This document shows, piece after piece, positions 34,893 through 43,614 of a stretch of 62,041 bases of DNA (the first letter of the stretch is position 1; each line of letters opens with the position of its first letter). The stretch is from JACMMS01 sp043758775 (GTDB lineage: Bacteria; Pseudomonadota; Gammaproteobacteria; Burkholderiales; Methylophilaceae): assembly GCA_043758775.1 (NCBI GenBank), contig JAYVMU010000014.1, positions 1 through 62,041 on the forward strand. The letters are read 5' to 3'. The notes beneath the pieces are model-generated. The model did no database searches. It had not been told where the DNA came from and saw only the letters and a program-made list of their open reading frames with translations. Position numbers and translations under genes: made by a program.

Positions 34893-35651
34893 CTATAAAT
34901 TGCACAGAATCAATGTAAAGTCAATTTTTCCATCACATTGTTTTGTTTTCTCACTAAAATCTAGGCCGTTAAAACGAATATTTATTGCATATTTATTCGC
35001 GCTAACTTCAGGATAGCATGGGCAATTATTATCCAGCTCTATACGCAACATCTGCGCGGGTTTGGAGCCTCCCAACATTTGTTGAAACACGCCATTATTG
35101 GCGACATATTTTGTACGAGCCCCACTGCCACGCAATAATTGTAAGATGGTACGCGCTGCATCGTAAATCGGTGTAAGTTTAACCAGCCAAGCCTCCAAAT
35201 CCTTTTTGCGTCTTGTCGCATTCAAACCTAACCAGTGATGATACGAAGGCACGTCAAATTCACAAACACCACCTGGAATTCCTGCGCGCTGTTTAATACT
35301 CATTAACCATTCATTATCACGCAAAGACTGGCCCAATTTGCTGTTGTCAGATCTTAGTGCAGAGGTGGTGGAATCGATTTGGATGAGAACATCATTGAGC
35401 GCCTTTTCTGAGATGGCAGGGTTGCCACGCAAATGGAGCATATTTATTTTTTGACGCTCAAGCTCTTGTAGTAGATCAACCTTTAGCTCAGCACGATCGA
35501 TTACATCAAGAATTTGTAGCATAAACAACAGTGCGGAATGGTGGTCAAGTGTATGTATGCTATCAACGTTGTGTAGCAGCTTATCAAATAAGTCTTCTAA
35601 ACGAAGTAGGGTGCGTATGCGTTCATTAAATGGGAATTCGTAGCTAGACAC
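34893..35651 (-). CDS. zapD: Cell division protein ZapD (DUF1342)
   Basis: The 252-residue protein starts YEFPFNERIRTLLRLEDLF and has the helical ZapD N-domain and the C-terminal beta domain (VFQQMLGGSKPAQMLRIEL, then YPEVSANKYAINIRF). It bundles FtsZ filaments at the septum. Conserved between coaE and yacG. Confidence 0.95.
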   Translation of the reverse strand: MSSYEFPFNERIRTLLRLEDLFDKLLHNVDSIHTLDHHSALLFMLQILDVIDRAELKVDLLQELERQKINMLHLRGNPAISEKALNDVLIQIDSTTSALRSDNSKLGQSLRDNEWLMSIKQRAGIPGGVCEFDVPSYHHWLGLNATRRKKDLEAWLVKLTPIYDAARTILQLLRGSGARTKYVANNGVFQQMLGGSKPAQMLRIELDNNCPCYPEVSANKYAINIRFNGLDFSEKTKQCDGKIDFTLILCNL

Positions 35652-35708
35652 GATTTTTAGTAGGCTTGTCAGCTCATTAAAGGAGATAGTTATTGCAGAT
35701 TATGAGAT

Positions 35709-36317
35709 CTATTTGCTAACTATGCAAGTATTAATGTATTTTTTGTGAAGGTCAGTAATTTTTTTACATAAATCATCAAAATTACCGTTGTTTTCTATTA
35801 CGTCATCGGCTAGTGCTAAACGCTCTTGGCGCGATAGTTGTGCTGACATAATATTGCGCACTTCTTGTTCCGTCAACCCATTACGTTGCTTGGTGCGGTT
35901 GATTTGTGCAGATTCATTGCAATCAATGACTAAAACGCGGTTAATACTATTTTGGTAACGGCCATTTTTAGCTAGTAAAGGTATAGCGAGTATTTGGTAT
36001 GGCGCATGGTTGCCATGCACTAATTGCGATAAGGCTTCTGCGTGAATAGCTGGATGTAAAATGGCTTCAAGCTGTAAGCGTGATTGCGGGTTATTAAAAA
36101 CAAGCTGACGCATTTTTTCACGATTTAAAGCGCCATCGGTGTTGATAAAATCTTTACCAAAGGTTTCTTCGATAGTGGGTATCAGTGCTCCACCAGACGC
36201 CGTGAGTTGGTGTGAAATGACATCGACATCCACAATTGGCACGCCCAATGAGGCAAAGATTCCAGTTGCGGTAGATTTGCCGCTACCAATGCCACCAGTT
36301 AATGCAATAACGAACAT
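35709..36317 (-). CDS. coaE: Dephospho-CoA kinase
   Basis: The 202-residue kinase phosphorylates dephospho-CoA, the last step of CoA synthesis. The P-loop GGIGSGKST is at residues 8-16; VDVDVISHQL and LAIPLLAKNGRY follow the family pattern. The start is 1 bp after the pilD stop. Confidence 0.96.
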   Translation of the reverse strand: MFVIALTGGIGSGKSTATGIFASLGVPIVDVDVISHQLTASGGALIPTIEETFGKDFINTDGALNREKMRQLVFNNPQSRLQLEAILHPAIHAEALSQLVHGNHAPYQILAIPLLAKNGRYQNSINRVLVIDCNESAQINRTKQRNGLTEQEVRNIMSAQLSRQERLALADDVIENNGNFDDLCKKITDLHKKYINTCIVSK

Positions 36318-36318
36318 T

Positions 36319-37188
36319 TTAAGCTAGATAAAAACTAGCGAGTTGCTGGCCAAAAAACAATGCAGCAATGCCGCCTAAGGCCAGAAATGGACCAAAAGGA
36401 ATTGCAGATTGGCGGTTTTTGTTACCAAATATAATCAGACCAATGCCAATAGTTGCGCCTACTATGGAAGATAATAAAATCACCGCAGGCAGTAATTGCC
36501 AACCAAACCACGCGCCTATGGCGGCAAGTAGTTTGAAGTCACCATACCCCATCCCTTCTTTACCTGTAGTTATTTTAAATAGCCAGTACACTATCCACAA
36601 AATAAGATAGCCCAGCATAGCGCCTACGACAGCTGATTTTAAATCGGTAAAGCCAGTACCGAGGTTAAATAACAAGCCCAGCCACAATAGTGGCAAAGTA
36701 ATATCATCAGGCAGTAATTGGGTATCGAAATCAATAAATGTCAGCACAATCAGCGCCAGCGTAAAGACCCATGCAGCAAGCGTTGTCGTACTGTAGCCAA
36801 ACTTCCAGCTCACTAAACCGATGAGTATGCTAGTGAGCGCTTCAATAATAGGGTAACGTAAACTAATGGGCGTTTTACAGCCTTTACATTTCCCTTGTAA
36901 GAATAAATAACTAAGCACAGGGATATTTTCCAGTGCGCTGATTTTATGTCCACATTGCGGGCAGGCAGAGCGCGGTGTTACCAAAGTGTACTTTTCGCTA
37001 ACTGGCACTGCTTTACCTTGCATCTCTAGGCAATTACTTTCCCATTCTCGTTCCATCATCTTAGGCAGGCGATGAATCACTACATTTAAAAAGCTACCAA
37101 CCATGAGGCCTAAAATTGCTGAGAAAATAATGAAAAAAGTAGGTTCTTGACGTAATATAGTGGAAATGTCGGTGATAAATTCTGGCAT
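36319..37188 (-). CDS. pilD: Prepilin peptidase / N-methyltransferase
   Basis: The 289-residue polytopic enzyme cleaves and methylates type IV prepilins. The cytoplasmic zinc site CPQCGHK and CKGCKT (about 75-106) and the catalytic aspartates in FIDFDTQLLPDDITL and GYGDFKLLAAIG are present. No pilB or pilC lies beside it here; it leads the coaE-zapD-yacG genes. Confidence 0.96.
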   Translation of the reverse strand: MPEFITDISTILRQEPTFFIIFSAILGLMVGSFLNVVIHRLPKMMEREWESNCLEMQGKAVPVSEKYTLVTPRSACPQCGHKISALENIPVLSYLFLQGKCKGCKTPISLRYPIIEALTSILIGLVSWKFGYSTTTLAAWVFTLALIVLTFIDFDTQLLPDDITLPLLWLGLLFNLGTGFTDLKSAVVGAMLGYLILWIVYWLFKITTGKEGMGYGDFKLLAAIGAWFGWQLLPAVILLSSIVGATIGIGLIIFGNKNRQSAIPFGPFLALGGIAALFFGQQLASFYLA

Positions 37189-37368
37189 TTAAATGTCCAA
37201 ACTATTAGATTAAGGTAAACTTTACGCATCATCCCATCGTTATTCAATTGTGGCAATTGCTATGAACTGAACTAAATAGTAATTTTGTAAGCAAACAACA
37301 GCCTTGAAATTTTATGAATAAGCGCCATATGACTTCTAAATGTATTTTTTTGAGAAGGGACCGTAACG

Positions 37369-37719
37369 ATGACACAGTCTAATGAACATGATTTAACACA
37401 ACTGATGGCTACTGATCATCCTGCTTGGGAAGAGGCGATTGTGTGCCGTGTGGAGGTGGATTTGCCTGGTTGGCTAACACAGCTGGCAGGGGGTAAAAAC
37501 TGGGAAGTATATTCTGAAGATGAAGATGATACTTGCATCAGTTTTGCGTTGCGCCAAGGCAAAAAACAAGCTGAAGTTACCTTGTACCATAATGGCTATG
37601 CAGTGGTAGATGTTGATGGTAAGGCTTTGTTTGATGGTTCACTGACTTCAGGCACAAGTGATTGTGCGCACTTAACTTATTACCACGCGGATAGTGGTGA
37701 GCAGATTACCTTAAACTAA
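37369..37719 (+). CDS. Small acidic cytoplasmic protein, unknown function
   Basis: The 116-residue protein is rich in Asp/Glu with no signal or membrane segment. Segments such as WEEAIVCRVEVDLPGWL, WEVYSEDEDDTCISFALRQG and EVTLYHNGYAVVDVDG suggest a small beta-rich domain. I do not recognise the family. AAGGG 9 nt before the ATG and a strong terminator after it mark it as a real single-gene unit. Confidence 0.65.
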   Translation: MTQSNEHDLTQLMATDHPAWEEAIVCRVEVDLPGWLTQLAGGKNWEVYSEDEDDTCISFALRQGKKQAEVTLYHNGYAVVDVDGKALFDGSLTSGTSDCAHLTYYHADSGEQITLN

Positions 37720-37724
37720 CTCAC

Positions 37725-37754
37725 AAAAGGCCTACTTAATTAGTAGGCCTTTTT
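37725..37754. terminator. Rho-independent terminator
   Basis: AAAAGGCCTACT and AGTAGGCCTTTT form a perfect 12-bp stem around TAATT. The flanking A and T tracts let it work in both directions, ending the acidic-protein gene and the convergent CpxP-like gene. Confidence 0.93.
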
Positions 37755-37802
37755 ATCAGCTAATATTGATTAAATGCTAGCTTCTGGCATTTATTAAGGC
37801 GT

Positions 37803-38384
37803 TTACATAAATTTTGTTGTCGTTCCAGTTCTGAAACTGGTTGGCTCCATATGACCACGCATATCTTCACCCATTCCATGCCTATCATCTTTATGATGGC
37901 TTTCAAAGTCGCGGACTTTTTGACGTTGCTCAGGTGTGAATAGTGCAAAAATCTTAGCTTCAGTTCTGGTACGATTTAAAGCCTTCTCTTTACTCATCTT
38001 CGCGAGTTGTTCTGTTAGTTGCTGCGCTTTAGTGTCGTCAAAACGATCTGCTTGAGATAACTTGTGCAACTCTTCTGTGATGTTTTTACGGGCTTTATGT
38101 TGCTCACGCATGGCGGGTATTTGGTCATACATAATCTTAAATACTTGATCTTGCTGTGCTTCGGATAGATTAAGCTGTTTTAAATGTAGTGGAATGCCGC
38201 CCATCATTTCATTTCTTTGGTCGCCATGCATTTCACTGTGTATTCTTTGGCCTTTTTCATGGCACCCGTAATCTGCATCGCCTGTCGGGCTTGCTATTGC
38301 CATTGCAGGTAATGCCATCATAGGTACTGAAAGGGCGATACAACTCGCTAAAATAATCTTTTTAATTGAAAAATGTTGTTTCAT
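37803..38384 (-). CDS. CpxP/Spy-like periplasmic stress protein
   Basis: The 193-residue protein has a signal peptide (IILASCIALSVPMMALPAMA) and the LTxxQ-type repeats of the Spy/CpxP fold: LNLSEAQQDQVFKIM and FALFTPEQRQKVRDF. The C-terminus is His/Asp/Met-rich (SHHKDDRHGMGEDMRGHMEP), suggesting metal contact. Its divergent partner is a CpxR/CpxA-like pair, so it is the likely feedback inhibitor and chaperone of that envelope-stress system. Confidence 0.85.
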   Translation of the reverse strand: MKQHFSIKKIILASCIALSVPMMALPAMAIASPTGDADYGCHEKGQRIHSEMHGDQRNEMMGGIPLHLKQLNLSEAQQDQVFKIMYDQIPAMREQHKARKNITEELHKLSQADRFDDTKAQQLTEQLAKMSKEKALNRTRTEAKIFALFTPEQRQKVRDFESHHKDDRHGMGEDMRGHMEPTSFRTGTTTKFM

Positions 38385-38515
38385 GATTTAATCCTTATTG
38401 TTTATACCAAAAAATAATGAATAAACTCAGCATTATTAAACTGCTTAATGTTGTTGCTTGTTTAGGTGCCACCATTAAGATAATGCCAGTTTGCAACTAC
38501 TTGCTGTTAAGCGCT

Positions 38516-38541
38516 GTAAAGTCTTTGTAAATCTAGGTAAA
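38516..38541. promoter_or_regulatory. CpxR-box-like GTAAA repeats
   Basis: Three GTAAA pentamers lie at 38516-38520, 38527-38531 and 38537-38541, spaced 6 and 5 nt. This fits the known CpxR site GTAAA-N(4-8)-GTAAA. It lies in the 244-bp divergent spacer between the CpxP-like and CpxR-like genes and could control both. Confidence 0.65.
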
Positions 38542-38628
38542 TGCTTAAGTGCTAAGTTGTATATGCCCTCTAAGTATCGTTATGATGATGAAACCATGTG
38601 ACATTATATCGGACTGCAATATTTTGAA

Positions 38629-39339
38629 ATGCACAAAATGCAAACAGTATTATTGATAGATGATGATATTGAGCTGGTAGATATGCTCAAGGAATACATA
38701 AAGCTCGAAGGCTTTAATGTTGCCACTGCCTATGACGGTGAAGCGGGTGCGGCCGCTTCACATGAGAAGCTAAAAGCAGGTCAACCCTACGATATTATTG
38801 TGCTGGATATCATGATGCCTAAGCTGAATGGTATCGAAACACTTAAACGTATTCGTGCCGAAAGTAACGTGCCTATTATTATGTTGACGGCTAAAGGCGA
38901 CAACACTGACCGTATACTAGGCCTGGAACTGGGCGCTGATGACTATGTATCAAAACCTTCATCTCCGCGCGAGATAGTTGCAAGGATTAGAGCCATCTTG
39001 CGTAGAGCAAAACCTGCTGAAAATACGATGATAATAGATACTATAATTGAGGGTAATTTGTCGGTTTGGCCGCAGCAACGACGTGTAGAATGGCTTGGTA
39101 AGCTGGTTGAATTAACCAGCACGGAATTTAATTTGCTGGAGATTTTGGTGAAAAATGCTGGGCATGTGGTGAGTAAGAATGAGCTTTCTGAGCAGGCGCT
39201 GGGTAGGCCACTTGCCCGATTCGATCGTAGCATCGATGTGCATTTGAGTAGCGTCAGACAAAAATTAGGTAGCTTGCCAGATGGACGTAGCTGTATTCAT
39301 ACGGTGTACCGCCTTGGTTATCAGTATTTAAAAGATTAG
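38629..39339 (+). CDS. cpxR: CpxR-like OmpR-family response regulator
   Basis: The 236-residue regulator has receiver Asp60 (IIVLDIMMPKLNG), MLTAKGDNTDRILGLELGADDYVSKP, and a winged-helix DNA-binding domain ending HTVYRLGYQYL. The C-terminal recognition region (SVRQKLGSLPDGRSCIHTVYRLGY) and the CpxP-like and CpxA-like neighbours support CpxR over RstA. Both ATG1 and ATG4 are possible starts. 47 bp upstream of its kinase. Confidence 0.85.
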   Translation: MHKMQTVLLIDDDIELVDMLKEYIKLEGFNVATAYDGEAGAAASHEKLKAGQPYDIIVLDIMMPKLNGIETLKRIRAESNVPIIMLTAKGDNTDRILGLELGADDYVSKPSSPREIVARIRAILRRAKPAENTMIIDTIIEGNLSVWPQQRRVEWLGKLVELTSTEFNLLEILVKNAGHVVSKNELSEQALGRPLARFDRSIDVHLSSVRQKLGSLPDGRSCIHTVYRLGYQYLKD

Positions 39340-39386
39340 TGGTAAAGATTAGCTAGTTAAACCAGCCATGAAAAACCATTATTGAT

Positions 39387-40871
39387 ATGGGTAAACTTTA
39401 TTGGAAATTTTTTCTTTTTTTCTTTTTAGCGCAGCTGACTTCTGTGCTGGGCGTGGCTGTTGCATTGTGGATATACAACCAGAAATTAGATTTTGAATAT
39501 GCCAAAATTGAGGCTAATCCACCAGCTAGAGCTATTGTTGAGGCCGCAGGCAGCACATTGGAGTTTGGCGGAATACAAAGCTTAGGTGCATTGATTCAAC
39601 GTTGGGATAGTCAAAGATTTCCGCCCCTGTATGCTGTCAATGAGCAAAATGTGGAGTTATTTAAACGCACTTTGTCTCCTGATGTAATTAAAGCCGCTCG
39701 CGAGTTATTGACTAAGCCGCAGTTACATCGAGCAGTAAAAGAAGTGCAAGCCAATGATGGACATCGCTATCTTTTGTTTGTGCCATCACCTAGTGATAAA
39801 GCCCACTTAGATAATGCAATGGGTTCAAAAGCGAATCATTTACTGTCATTAAGGCTGGATAGAGACTTAATGATGGGATCGCATGCACCAGCAAAGATTC
39901 GTCATCTATTTCCGTTCATGCCTATATTGGCTGGTGTGTTGGCCAGTCTGATTTTTGCGGCCTTGCTTGCTCGATATTTTTCAAAACCGATTAAGCGATT
40001 AAGGCAAGCATTTGATAGTGTAGCTAATGGTAATTTAGATACACGTGTTGGTGATGACATGGGCAAGCGCAATGATGAGTTGGCTGATTTGGGCAATGCA
40101 TTTGATGTCATGGCGGTGCGTTTGGGTGTGTTAATGAAAAGTCAGACGCGTTTATTGCACCAAGTTTCTCATGAAATGCGTTCACCATTGGCTAGGTTGC
40201 AATTGGCTGTAGGTTTAGCTAAGCAGACTCGAGATATGCCTACCTTTGAGAAGGATAGCTCGGATAAACTAGATATTTCATTAGAGCGCATCGAACGAGA
40301 ATCTATGCGGATGGATGGTTTGATTGGTGAATTATTAGAGTTGTCACGTTTTGAGTCAGGCGCTATCAATATTCAGAAAGAACCCATCGATATGGGCGAG
40401 CTATTAACGAGCGTTGTTGAAGATGCCCAGTATGAAGCCGATGCCAAGCATATTGAGGTAACGCTAGATGGACAAGACAGCGCTATAGTGGCAGGTCAGC
40501 CTGAGCTTTTGCATCGTGCTTTAGAGAATATTATCCGCAATGCTATTAAGTACAGCCCTAATAACAGTGCGGTGCTTATCACGCTAAATTGTGAAAAAAA
40601 TAAAGAAAACAGCAGAGAAAATATAAGCTCAGTTAGTCATTCACGCTGGATGCAAATAACGGTGGCTGATGAAGGCACAGGTGTGCCAGAAGGTGAATTA
40701 AGGAGCATATTTGAGCCGTTTGTACGAGGCAGTAATGCCGCTAACAGGGAAGGCCACGGTGTTGGTTTGGCGATTGCCAAGCAGTTATTGGAAGTGCACG
40801 GTGGCAATGTCAGTGCTAGAAATCAAGCAAGTGGTGGTTTGTTCGTGGAAATAACATTGCCAGTCTTGTAA
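39387..40871 (+). CDS. cpxA: CpxA-like sensor histidine kinase
   Basis: The 494-residue kinase has two membrane helices (about 8-28 and 174-194) flanking a periplasmic sensor of about 145 residues. A HAMP domain (YFSKPIKRLRQAFDSVANGNLDTRV) follows, then HisKA with HQVSHEMRSPLARLQLAVGLA and an HATPase domain (NAIKYSPNNSAV, DEGTGVPE, GVGLAIAKQLLE). It should sense misfolded envelope proteins through the CpxP-like protein. Confidence 0.87.
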   Translation: MGKLYWKFFLFFFLAQLTSVLGVAVALWIYNQKLDFEYAKIEANPPARAIVEAAGSTLEFGGIQSLGALIQRWDSQRFPPLYAVNEQNVELFKRTLSPDVIKAARELLTKPQLHRAVKEVQANDGHRYLLFVPSPSDKAHLDNAMGSKANHLLSLRLDRDLMMGSHAPAKIRHLFPFMPILAGVLASLIFAALLARYFSKPIKRLRQAFDSVANGNLDTRVGDDMGKRNDELADLGNAFDVMAVRLGVLMKSQTRLLHQVSHEMRSPLARLQLAVGLAKQTRDMPTFEKDSSDKLDISLERIERESMRMDGLIGELLELSRFESGAINIQKEPIDMGELLTSVVEDAQYEADAKHIEVTLDGQDSAIVAGQPELLHRALENIIRNAIKYSPNNSAVLITLNCEKNKENSRENISSVSHSRWMQITVADEGTGVPEGELRSIFEPFVRGSNAANREGHGVGLAIAKQLLEVHGGNVSARNQASGGLFVEITLPVL

Positions 40872-40905
40872 AACAATATGGCAGTTCGTGCTGAAATACT
40901 ATTAA

Positions 40906-41913
40906 TTAATAGCTTCTATTTACGGCAAACTCTGCCAGTTTTAATAATGCGGATTTGTAGTCTGAATCTTTAAAGTGGGCGATAGCCTTGCTTGCCATAT
41001 TTGCTTCATTTTTGGCCACATTTCTGACGTATTCTAAGGCGCCAGTTTCTGCTACCGCTTGCAATACCGCTGGTAACTCATCTAAATTACCTTGTGTGCT
41101 GGCTTTTTGTTCGATAGCACTGCGAATGGCTGCACTTTGTTTTGCTGTGCCGTGGCGCATGGCATAGAGTAGCGGTAAGGTTGGCTTACCCTCGGCTAAG
41201 TCATCACCTAGATTTTTCCCAATAATTTCTGTATCGCCACTTAGGTCCAGTACATCATCGATTAACTGAAACGCAGTGCCAAGGCGCATACCATATTCGG
41301 CCAATGCGGCTTCATCTTCAATTGTGGATTCACTGATAATCGCACCTAAACGTGTGGCAGCTTCAAATAATTTAGCCGTTTTGTAGTGAATGACTTGCAG
41401 GTAAGCCGCGTCGGTAATGTCAGCATTATTTACATTGAGTAACTGTAATACTTCACCTTCGGCAATCACATTGGTCGCTTCGGCCAGCACTTCCATCACG
41501 CGCATGTTTTGTATGGTGACCATCATTTGAAAAGCACGCGAGTAAACAAAGTCTCCGACTAAAACGCTGGCAGCATTACCAAATATGGCATTGGCCGTAT
41601 GCTGGCCTCGGCGTTTTGATGATTCATCCACCACATCATCATGCAATAAAGTGGCCGTATGAATAAACTCTACAACGGCTGCCAAGTGATGATGTTTATT
41701 GTTGATTTCACCAAATACCCCAGCAGAGATAAGTACTAATGCTGGACGTAACCGTTTGCCACCACTGTTGACGATGTAATCAGCGATGTTGTTAACAAGG
41801 CTAACTTCAGAGTGAAGTGATTGGCGGATCACCGTATCGACGGCAGCCATATCGTCACGAATGCAAGATTGAATAACGCTTAAAGTCACAAAATAGGCCA
41901 AAAAATAATTCAC
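40906..41913 (-). CDS. ispB: Octaprenyl diphosphate synthase
   Basis: The 335-residue trans-prenyltransferase makes the ubiquinone side chain. The first and second Asp-rich motifs are LLHDDVVDESSKRRG and QLIDDVLDLSGD; GGKRLRPAL and FGNAASVLVGDFVYSRAFQMM match IspB closely. The N-terminal 16 residues (NYFLAYFVTLSVIQSC) are hydrophobic and may not all be translated; an alternative start lies near VTLSV. Confidence 0.95.
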   Translation of the reverse strand: MNYFLAYFVTLSVIQSCIRDDMAAVDTVIRQSLHSEVSLVNNIADYIVNSGGKRLRPALVLISAGVFGEINNKHHHLAAVVEFIHTATLLHDDVVDESSKRRGQHTANAIFGNAASVLVGDFVYSRAFQMMVTIQNMRVMEVLAEATNVIAEGEVLQLLNVNNADITDAAYLQVIHYKTAKLFEAATRLGAIISESTIEDEAALAEYGMRLGTAFQLIDDVLDLSGDTEIIGKNLGDDLAEGKPTLPLLYAMRHGTAKQSAAIRSAIEQKASTQGNLDELPAVLQAVAETGALEYVRNVAKNEANMASKAIAHFKDSDYKSALLKLAEFAVNRSY

Positions 41914-42003
41914 ATAATTCTAGCATAGCTCGTGTGTGATTGCGCCGTGACGCAAGTCAGCTCTGTGATAAAATCACGACCTTACTCAATTTAGCCTCCA
42001 TTT

Positions 42004-43107
42004 ATGCAATTTACACTTCACAAACAAGATGGCTTAGCTAGGCGCGGCACTGTTCATTTAGCGCATGGTGATGTGCAAACGCCAGCTTTTATGCCCGTTG
42101 GTACCTATGGCACGGTTAAGGCGATGTCGCCGTTAGAATTAAAGGAAATAGATGCGCACATTGTGCTGGGTAATACCTTTCACTTATGGCTGCGTCCAGG
42201 TTTGGATGTGATTGAGGCTCATGGTGGCTTACATAAGTTCATGGGCTGGAATGAGCCAATTCTTACCGATTCTGGCGGTTTTCAGGTGTGGAGCTTAGGC
42301 AAGCTGCGTAAAATTAGTGAAGAGGGTGTTAAGTTTCGTTCACCTATCAATGGCGATAGCTGCTTTTTAACACCAGAAGAATCGATGCGTATTCAAAAAG
42401 CACTCAATTCTGACATCGTCATGATTTTTGATGAATGTACGCCATACCCGGCCACAACGAAAGAAGCGAATGATTCCATGCAGTTATCGCTGCGCTGGGC
42501 AAAACGCAGCAAGACCGCGCATGCAGGTAACTCCAATGCCTTATTCGGCATTATCCAAGGCGGTATGTATGAAGATTTACGAGATATCTCACTTAATGGA
42601 TTAACTGATATTGGTTTTGACGGCTACGCGATTGGTGGCTTGTCTGTAGGTGAAACTAAAGAAGATATGTTACGCATTCTTGCACATACAGCACCCAAAA
42701 TGCCTAGTGATAAACCACGTTATTTAATGGGCGTAGGTACACCGGAAGATTTGGTGGCTGCGGTTTCCAACGGTGTTGATATGTTTGATTGTGTCATGCC
42801 AACGCGCAACGCACGTAACGGCTGGTTATTTACCCAATATGGTGATATCAAGTTGAAAAACGCACAATATAAATTGGACACTAAGCCGCTGGATAGCGGC
42901 TGCGCCTGTTATACCTGTCAGAATTTTAGCCGTGCTTATTTGCATCATTTACAAAAAGTAGGTGAGATTTTAGGCGCACGTCTTAATACAATCCACAATC
43001 TGCATTATTACCAATTCTTGATGCAAGGCATGCGTAAGGCTATTGAAAATGGTGCTTTTGTGCAGTTCAAACAAGAGTTTGCCGTTAAACGTAGCGCTAA
43101 TAACTAA
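42004..43107 (+). CDS. tgt: tRNA-guanine(34) transglycosylase
   Basis: The 367-residue enzyme swaps guanine 34 for the queuosine precursor preQ1. The catalytic DSGGFQVWSLG and VDMFDCVMPTRNARNG blocks and the zinc site CACYTCQNFSRAYLHH are complete. It starts the conserved tgt-yajC-secD-secF cluster. Confidence 0.97.
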   Translation: MQFTLHKQDGLARRGTVHLAHGDVQTPAFMPVGTYGTVKAMSPLELKEIDAHIVLGNTFHLWLRPGLDVIEAHGGLHKFMGWNEPILTDSGGFQVWSLGKLRKISEEGVKFRSPINGDSCFLTPEESMRIQKALNSDIVMIFDECTPYPATTKEANDSMQLSLRWAKRSKTAHAGNSNALFGIIQGGMYEDLRDISLNGLTDIGFDGYAIGGLSVGETKEDMLRILAHTAPKMPSDKPRYLMGVGTPEDLVAAVSNGVDMFDCVMPTRNARNGWLFTQYGDIKLKNAQYKLDTKPLDSGCACYTCQNFSRAYLHHLQKVGEILGARLNTIHNLHYYQFLMQGMRKAIENGAFVQFKQEFAVKRSANN

Positions 43108-43132
43108 GCAGTAAAGCTTAAAAAAGTTAAGG

Positions 43133-43151
43133 CTACGGAATTAATCCGTAG
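43133..43151. other. Small hairpin between tgt and yajC
   Basis: CTACGGA (43133-43139) and TCCGTAG (43145-43151) pair perfectly around ATTAA. There is no T tract, so it is not a clear terminator; it may modulate tgt-yajC read-through. Confidence 0.35.
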
Positions 43152-43206
43152 TGTTAGCACTCTATGTTAAAATTTTGCAATTCTAAACTTATGAAAGAAC
43201 TTTATC

Positions 43207-43524
43207 GTGTTTATTAGCAATGCATATGCAGCCTCAGCCGCTGGCGCCACAGATTTAATGAGTTTTTTACCGATTGTGGTTATCTTTATTTTGTTCTTTT
43301 TCATGATCATTCGCCCGCAAATGAAGCAGGCTAAAGAAACAAAATCCATGATAGCCGCCCTTAAAAAGGGTGACGAAGTGCTTACAACAGGCGGTGTAGT
43401 AGGCAAAGTCACTAAAGTAGGTGATGGTTTCGTCAGCCTTGAAATTGCAACCGATACTGTAGTCAATGTCCAAAAAGCTGCGATATCGACACTTTTACCA
43501 CCTGGTACTATCAAGGCTATTTAA
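43207..43524 (+). CDS. yajC: Sec translocon accessory protein YajC
   Basis: The 105-residue single-pass membrane protein (helix about 18-40, FLPIVVIFILFFFMIIRPQ) is typical of YajC, with RPQMKQAKE and a soluble KKGDEVLTTGGVVGKV domain. The start is GTG. It works with SecDF. Confidence 0.93.
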   Translation: MFISNAYAASAAGATDLMSFLPIVVIFILFFFMIIRPQMKQAKETKSMIAALKKGDEVLTTGGVVGKVTKVGDGFVSLEIATDTVVNVQKAAISTLLPPGTIKAI

Positions 43525-43614
43525 GACGCAAGTCTCACTAAGTGTCAGCAAACTTAACCCGTTTTACAGCATTTACTTCAATAATTAACGAGCACTATTA
43601 ATCGAGCCGCTATC

